Shown piece after piece: positions 60,829 to 64,000 of a stretch of 64,000 nucleotides of DNA. Position 1 is the first letter of the stretch. The number at the start of each line of letters is the position of its first letter. The position numbers and the translations under genes are program-made. The stretch lies in the NCBI GenBank assembly GCA_015064505.1, contig SVSB01000003.1, positions 1-64,000 of the forward strand, written 5' to 3'. The DNA is from Oscillospiraceae bacterium (lineage in GTDB: Bacteria; Bacillota; Clostridia; Oscillospirales; CAG-272). The notes under the pieces were generated by a model. That model was not told where the DNA came from and ran no database searches. It saw only the letters and a program-made list of their open reading frames with translations.

Positions 60829-61659
60829 ATGAAAATTGCAATATGCGGTCTCGGTCTTATCGGAGGCTCTATGGCAAGGACGTATAAAGCCGCGGGCCAC
60901 ACGGTGCTCGGCATCGACACGAATAAGGAAACGATGGGCTTTGCTCTTGAAAACGGTATCTGCGACGGCGTGCTGAAGACCGAGGATATAAAGACCTGCG
61001 ATCTGCTTATCATTGCCATCTGCCCCAACGCCGCAATAAAATATCTTCATTCCATCGCACCGTATATCGGAAGCGGCTGCACGGTCATCGACATTTGCGG
61101 CACGAAGCGCGATATCTGCAGAGAGGGTTTTGCCCTTGCAAAGGAGCACGGCTTCCGCTTCTGCGGAACTCACCCTATGGCGGGATTGCATTTTTCGGGC
61201 ATTCATTACAGCCGTGCAGATCTTTTCAAGGGAGCTTCCATGGTGCTGGTACCTCCCGAGGATGCGGAGGAAAGCTTTACGGAGCTTATAAAGGAATTAC
61301 TCGCACCCGCAAGATTCGGCAGATTTACCGTATGCGACCCCTACGGGCACGACAGAATGATAGCATACACCTCACAGCTTGCCCACGTGGTTTCAAACGC
61401 TTATATGAAAAGCCCCACGGCACGCGCACATCACGGCTTTTCCGCAGGCTCCTACAGGGATCTTACACGCGTTGCAAAGCTGGACGAAAATATGTGGACG
61501 GAGCTGTTTCTTGCAAATTCCGATTGCCTTCTTACGGAGCTTGATTCTATTATAAACTCCCTTACGGAATACAAAAAAGCTATTGAAGAAAACGACGCAA
61601 AGGAGCTTTGCCGCCTTTTGCGCGAAGGCAGAATTATCAAAGAGGAGACCGACGGCTGA
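60829..61659 (+). CDS. tyrA: Prephenate dehydrogenase
   Basis: 276 residues from ATG 60829 with ACGGAGGCAAC upstream. NAD-binding GLGLIGGS (7-14), then VIDICGTKRDI, FCGTHPMAGLHFSGIHYS (about 113-130) and DRMIAYTSQLAHVVSNAYM, which hold the prephenate-binding His/Ser and Arg residues of TyrA. Oxidises prephenate to 4-hydroxyphenylpyruvate, the tyrosine branch. No ACT domain, so feedback control would come mainly from the attenuator at 60696-60815. First gene of a tightly packed operon: its stop overlaps the aroB start (TGATG). Confidence 0.94.
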   Translation: MKIAICGLGLIGGSMARTYKAAGHTVLGIDTNKETMGFALENGICDGVLKTEDIKTCDLLIIAICPNAAIKYLHSIAPYIGSGCTVIDICGTKRDICREGFALAKEHGFRFCGTHPMAGLHFSGIHYSRADLFKGASMVLVPPEDAEESFTELIKELLAPARFGRFTVCDPYGHDRMIAYTSQLAHVVSNAYMKSPTARAHHGFSAGSYRDLTRVAKLDENMWTELFLANSDCLLTELDSIINSLTEYKKAIEENDAKELCRLLREGRIIKEETDG

Positions 61660-62702
61660 TGGCATACACAGTAACCGTAAATACATCAAAGCAATATGAG
61701 GTTCTTATAGAAAAGGGCGGAATTGACAAATGCGGAAAGACGATGCTTGAATATTTCTCCCCCTGCACCGTATGTATCGTAAGCGACTCTAACGTTGCTC
61801 CGCTGTATCTTGAAAGGGTTAAAGCATCTCTTGAAACAAGCGGCTTTAAGACCTGCGAATTCGTTTTTGAAGCGGGAGAGCAAAGCAAGAACCCTGCTAC
61901 CCTTCTGGAGCTTTGGAGATATCTTGCATCCGTGCCTCTTACGAGAAGCGATATGATAGTTGCCCTCGGAGGCGGCGTTACGGGAGATCTTTCGGGTTTT
62001 GCCGCCGCAACGTATCTCCGCGGCGTAAAATACGTGCAGATACCCACCTCCCTCCTTGCAATGGTGGATTCCTCCGTGGGAGGAAAGACCGCAATAGATC
62101 TCCCCGAAGGAAAAAATCTCTGCGGTGCCTTCTGCCAGCCTTCGCTTGTTATATGCGATACGAACTGCCTTGCCACATTGCCAAAAAAGGAGTTTTCCTG
62201 CGGTATGGCAGAGGTAATAAAATACGGAATGATCGACCGTCCCGTAATCTTCGAGCTTATAGAACAGAACGACGTGGAACGCCTTGTTTACGAATGCATC
62301 TGCGATAAGCGCGATAAGGTGGAGGCGGATGAATTTGACGGCGGCGTGCGTCAGCTTCTTAACCTCGGTCACACCTTCGGTCACGCAGTTGAAAAGCTTG
62401 CAGACTTTACTCTCAGCCACGGTGCCGCCGTTGCTATCGGAATGGTCATTATAACGAGGTACGCGGTAAAGAACGGTCTTTGCCCCGAAGAAGATCTCAA
62501 GCTGCTTATAAAAGCCCTTGAAAAATACGATCTTCCCACCGGAACGGATTTCAGCGCCCAAAAAATTGCCGAAGCCGCAAAGGGCGACAAAAAACGCAAG
62601 GGGTCTGCGATCACTCTCGTGGTTCCCACGGGAAAGAACGGCTCCGTTCTTATAAAGAAGAGCACGGACGAGCTTGAAAGCATAGTAAGCACGGGTATTT
62701 GA
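61659..62702 (+). CDS. aroB: 3-Dehydroquinate synthase
   Basis: 347 residues; the start ATG overlaps the tyrA stop by one base, so translation is coupled. An open frame 17 codons longer lies inside tyrA and is not used. Signatures: VALGGGVTGDLSGFAAATYLRG (NAD site), PTSLLAMVDSSVGGKTAIDLPEGKNLCGAF, the metal-binding MAEVIKYGMI and LNLGHTFGHAVE. Converts DAHP to 3-dehydroquinate, the second step of the shikimate pathway. Confidence 0.96.
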   Translation: MAYTVTVNTSKQYEVLIEKGGIDKCGKTMLEYFSPCTVCIVSDSNVAPLYLERVKASLETSGFKTCEFVFEAGEQSKNPATLLELWRYLASVPLTRSDMIVALGGGVTGDLSGFAAATYLRGVKYVQIPTSLLAMVDSSVGGKTAIDLPEGKNLCGAFCQPSLVICDTNCLATLPKKEFSCGMAEVIKYGMIDRPVIFELIEQNDVERLVYECICDKRDKVEADEFDGGVRQLLNLGHTFGHAVEKLADFTLSHGAAVAIGMVIITRYAVKNGLCPEEDLKLLIKALEKYDLPTGTDFSAQKIAEAAKGDKKRKGSAITLVVPTGKNGSVLIKKSTDELESIVSTGI

Positions 62703-62711
62703 GAGGAAATA

Positions 62712-63947
62712 ATGGATATTTCATTAAACCGACCAAAATTCAAAGAACGCATACGGGCTGTTCCATCAAAAAGCGAGGCGCACCGAGCGATGATATGCGC
62801 GGCACTGGGAAGAAGAACGGTATTCATGCCCTGCCCCGTTACGAATAACGATATAGAGGCTACAGCAAGATGCCTGACGGCTCTCGGAGCACGGCTTACC
62901 TACGAAGAGGGCGGATATACCGTTACTCCCATAAAAGAAGTGCCTGCCTCCGCAAAATGCGATTGCGGTGAATCGGGCACCACTCTCCGCTTTATGATAC
63001 CCCTTTGCGCGGCCCTTGGCTGCGAAACGGAAATTACCATGCACGGACGCCTTCCCGAAAGACCTCTCTCCCCTCTTGATACAATGCTTACGGAAAAGGG
63101 CGTTTCTGTTAACAAAGACGGCAACGTTCTGAAAATAAGCGGCACACTTCCGAAAAAAGAAAGCTGGGAGATAGCGGGCAACGTTTCTTCTCAATTTATC
63201 AGCGGAATGCTGTTTGCCCTCACCGTTGCGGGAGGAACGCTTACCGTAACGGGAAATACCGAAAGCAAGCCCTATATAGATATGACGAAAAGCGTAATAT
63301 CGGCTTGCGGAGGCAAAATAGAGGAAGCGGAAAACACCTATAAGGTTCGCGCCGCCGTTCCTCTTGACACTCCCTCCCCGCTCCCCGTGGGAGGCGATTG
63401 GTCGGGCGCGGCGTTCCCCATTGCCATCGGCGTAACGGCCAAAAGAAAAGTTACCGTCTGCGGACTTGATATAAACAGCACTCAGGGAGACAAAGCGATA
63501 ATCTCCGTTCTGCGCCGAATGGGTGCAAAAATAACCGTGTGCGGTGACGCAGTCACTGCCCATCCGTCGGATCTTACGGGATGCACCGTTGATTGCGCGG
63601 ATATTCCCGACCTTGTTCCCGTGCTTGCCGTTGCGGCGCTTACGGCAAAGGGTAAGACCGAGTTTATAAACGCCGCAAGGTTAAGGCTTAAAGAAAGTGA
63701 CCGTCTTTCCGCCACCGCGGAGCTTATCAAAAAGCTTGGCGGCAACGTTACGGAGCACCCCGACGGACTTACGGTTTACGAAAGTACCCTTACGGGCGGA
63801 AGGGTAAACAGCCATAACGACCACAGAATAGCAATGAGCGCCGCAGTCGCCGCCTTTTTTGCGGAAGGCTGTGTGACGGTTACGGACGCACAATGCGCAG
63901 ATAAATCTTATCCCACCTTCTGGGAGGAATTCGAGGCACTCAAATGA
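62712..63947 (+). CDS. aroA: 3-Phosphoshikimate 1-carboxyvinyltransferase (EPSP synthase)
   Basis: 411 residues, GAGAGGAAATA before the ATG, 9 bases after aroB. VPSKSEAHRAM (Lys of the active site), CGESGTTLRFM, GRLPERPLSPL, QFISGMLFAL, the FINAARLRLKESDRL motif and HNDHRIAMSAAVA are all present. Adds enolpyruvate from PEP to shikimate-3-phosphate. The second residue of the usual GNAGTA-like loop region is replaced by GESGTT, as in many Clostridia; such forms can be less sensitive to glyphosate, but that cannot be told from sequence reading alone. The stop overlaps the next start (ATGA). Confidence 0.96.
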   Translation: MDISLNRPKFKERIRAVPSKSEAHRAMICAALGRRTVFMPCPVTNNDIEATARCLTALGARLTYEEGGYTVTPIKEVPASAKCDCGESGTTLRFMIPLCAALGCETEITMHGRLPERPLSPLDTMLTEKGVSVNKDGNVLKISGTLPKKESWEIAGNVSSQFISGMLFALTVAGGTLTVTGNTESKPYIDMTKSVISACGGKIEEAENTYKVRAAVPLDTPSPLPVGGDWSGAAFPIAIGVTAKRKVTVCGLDINSTQGDKAIISVLRRMGAKITVCGDAVTAHPSDLTGCTVDCADIPDLVPVLAVAALTAKGKTEFINAARLRLKESDRLSATAELIKKLGGNVTEHPDGLTVYESTLTGGRVNSHNDHRIAMSAAVAAFFAEGCVTVTDAQCADKSYPTFWEEFEALK

Positions 63948-64000
63948 GCACATCCTACGGAAACAATCTTAATCTATACGTAGACGGCGGCTCACACGAT
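63944..64000 (+). CDS. aroC: Chorismate synthase, N-terminal fragment cut by window end
   Basis: 19 codons from ATG 63944, overlapping the aroA stop. MSTSYGNNLNLYVDGGSHD fits the AroC opening (usual pattern S-S-x-x-G-N-x-x-x-x-x-x-F-G-E-S-H-G), though the usual GESHG is GGSHD. AroC makes chorismate from EPSP, the step after aroA, so the operon order supports the call. The remainder lies outside the window. Confidence 0.75.
   Translation, partial: MSTSYGNNLNLYVDGGSHD

Overview
The window looks like a chromosomal segment of an anaerobic, low-to-mid GC Bacillota of class Clostridia, probably a gut or rumen commensal near Oscillospirales/Christensenellales. The lineage is inferred, not measured. 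The support is: strong AGGAGG-type ribosome sites; textbook sigma-A promoters (TTGACA-N17-TATAAT); T-tailed hairpins after most transcription units; a YtrA-type GntR/ABC unit; a small alarmone synthetase; an EndoA/MazF-type toxin; lipoproteins with acidic/Thr-rich linkers; and a type I dockerin.

Layout. 1-120 holds the start of a minus-strand IS3-type transposase and two facing copies of a short terminal-like sequence. 321-5343 is a tightly overlapping four-gene operon: a sigma-factor-like regulator with a long C-terminal extension, a small membrane protein and two different MutS-like ATPases. 5410-8118 is a polar amino-acid ABC importer with its own consensus promoter. 8177-8307 is a MITE-like palindromic repeat. 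8406-16334 carries a BNR-propeller enzyme, an S1-domain protein, a cytidylate-kinase-like protein, a GntR/ABC/permease operon with a visible operator, and rsmA. Two tRNA genes (Thr-CGT, Ala-GGC) sit back to back at 16415-16721. 16980-25472 carries an ADP-ribosylglycohydrolase-like lipoprotein, an orphan solute-binding lipoprotein, a small alarmone synthetase, a MacB-type transporter and a DUF2156 protein.

25542-53366 is a carbohydrate and cell-surface region: sugar-acid dehydratase and SDR, AraC regulator divergent from GH16, a GH43 lipoprotein, two tandem paralogous beta-helix-like surface proteins, and an operon of three GH43 genes. The last of these encodes a 1729-residue GH43/beta-helix/SGNH/dockerin protein. 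A sulfatase, a lipoprotein-MBOAT-DHHW O-acylation operon behind an ECF-sigma-like promoter, an SGNH hydrolase and a GH-A clan glycosidase complete it. Housekeeping genes (mazF-like, class II aldolase, acyl-ACP thioesterase, PHP phosphoesterase) lie inside it. 53582-60564 has two XRE regulators, SPFH protein, acyl-CoA synthetase, a lysophospholipid acyltransferase with a zinc ribbon, a DUF1508 protein and a lactonase-fold protein.

60622-64000 is the aromatic amino-acid operon tyrA-aroB-aroA-aroC(partial). It is preceded by a 21-codon leader peptide containing the run YYFYFYF, and by mutually exclusive leader stem, 12-bp antiterminator and terminator helices: a complete Phe/Tyr transcription attenuator that can be read directly from the sequence. 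This and the sigma/twin-MutS operon are the two most interesting systems in the window.
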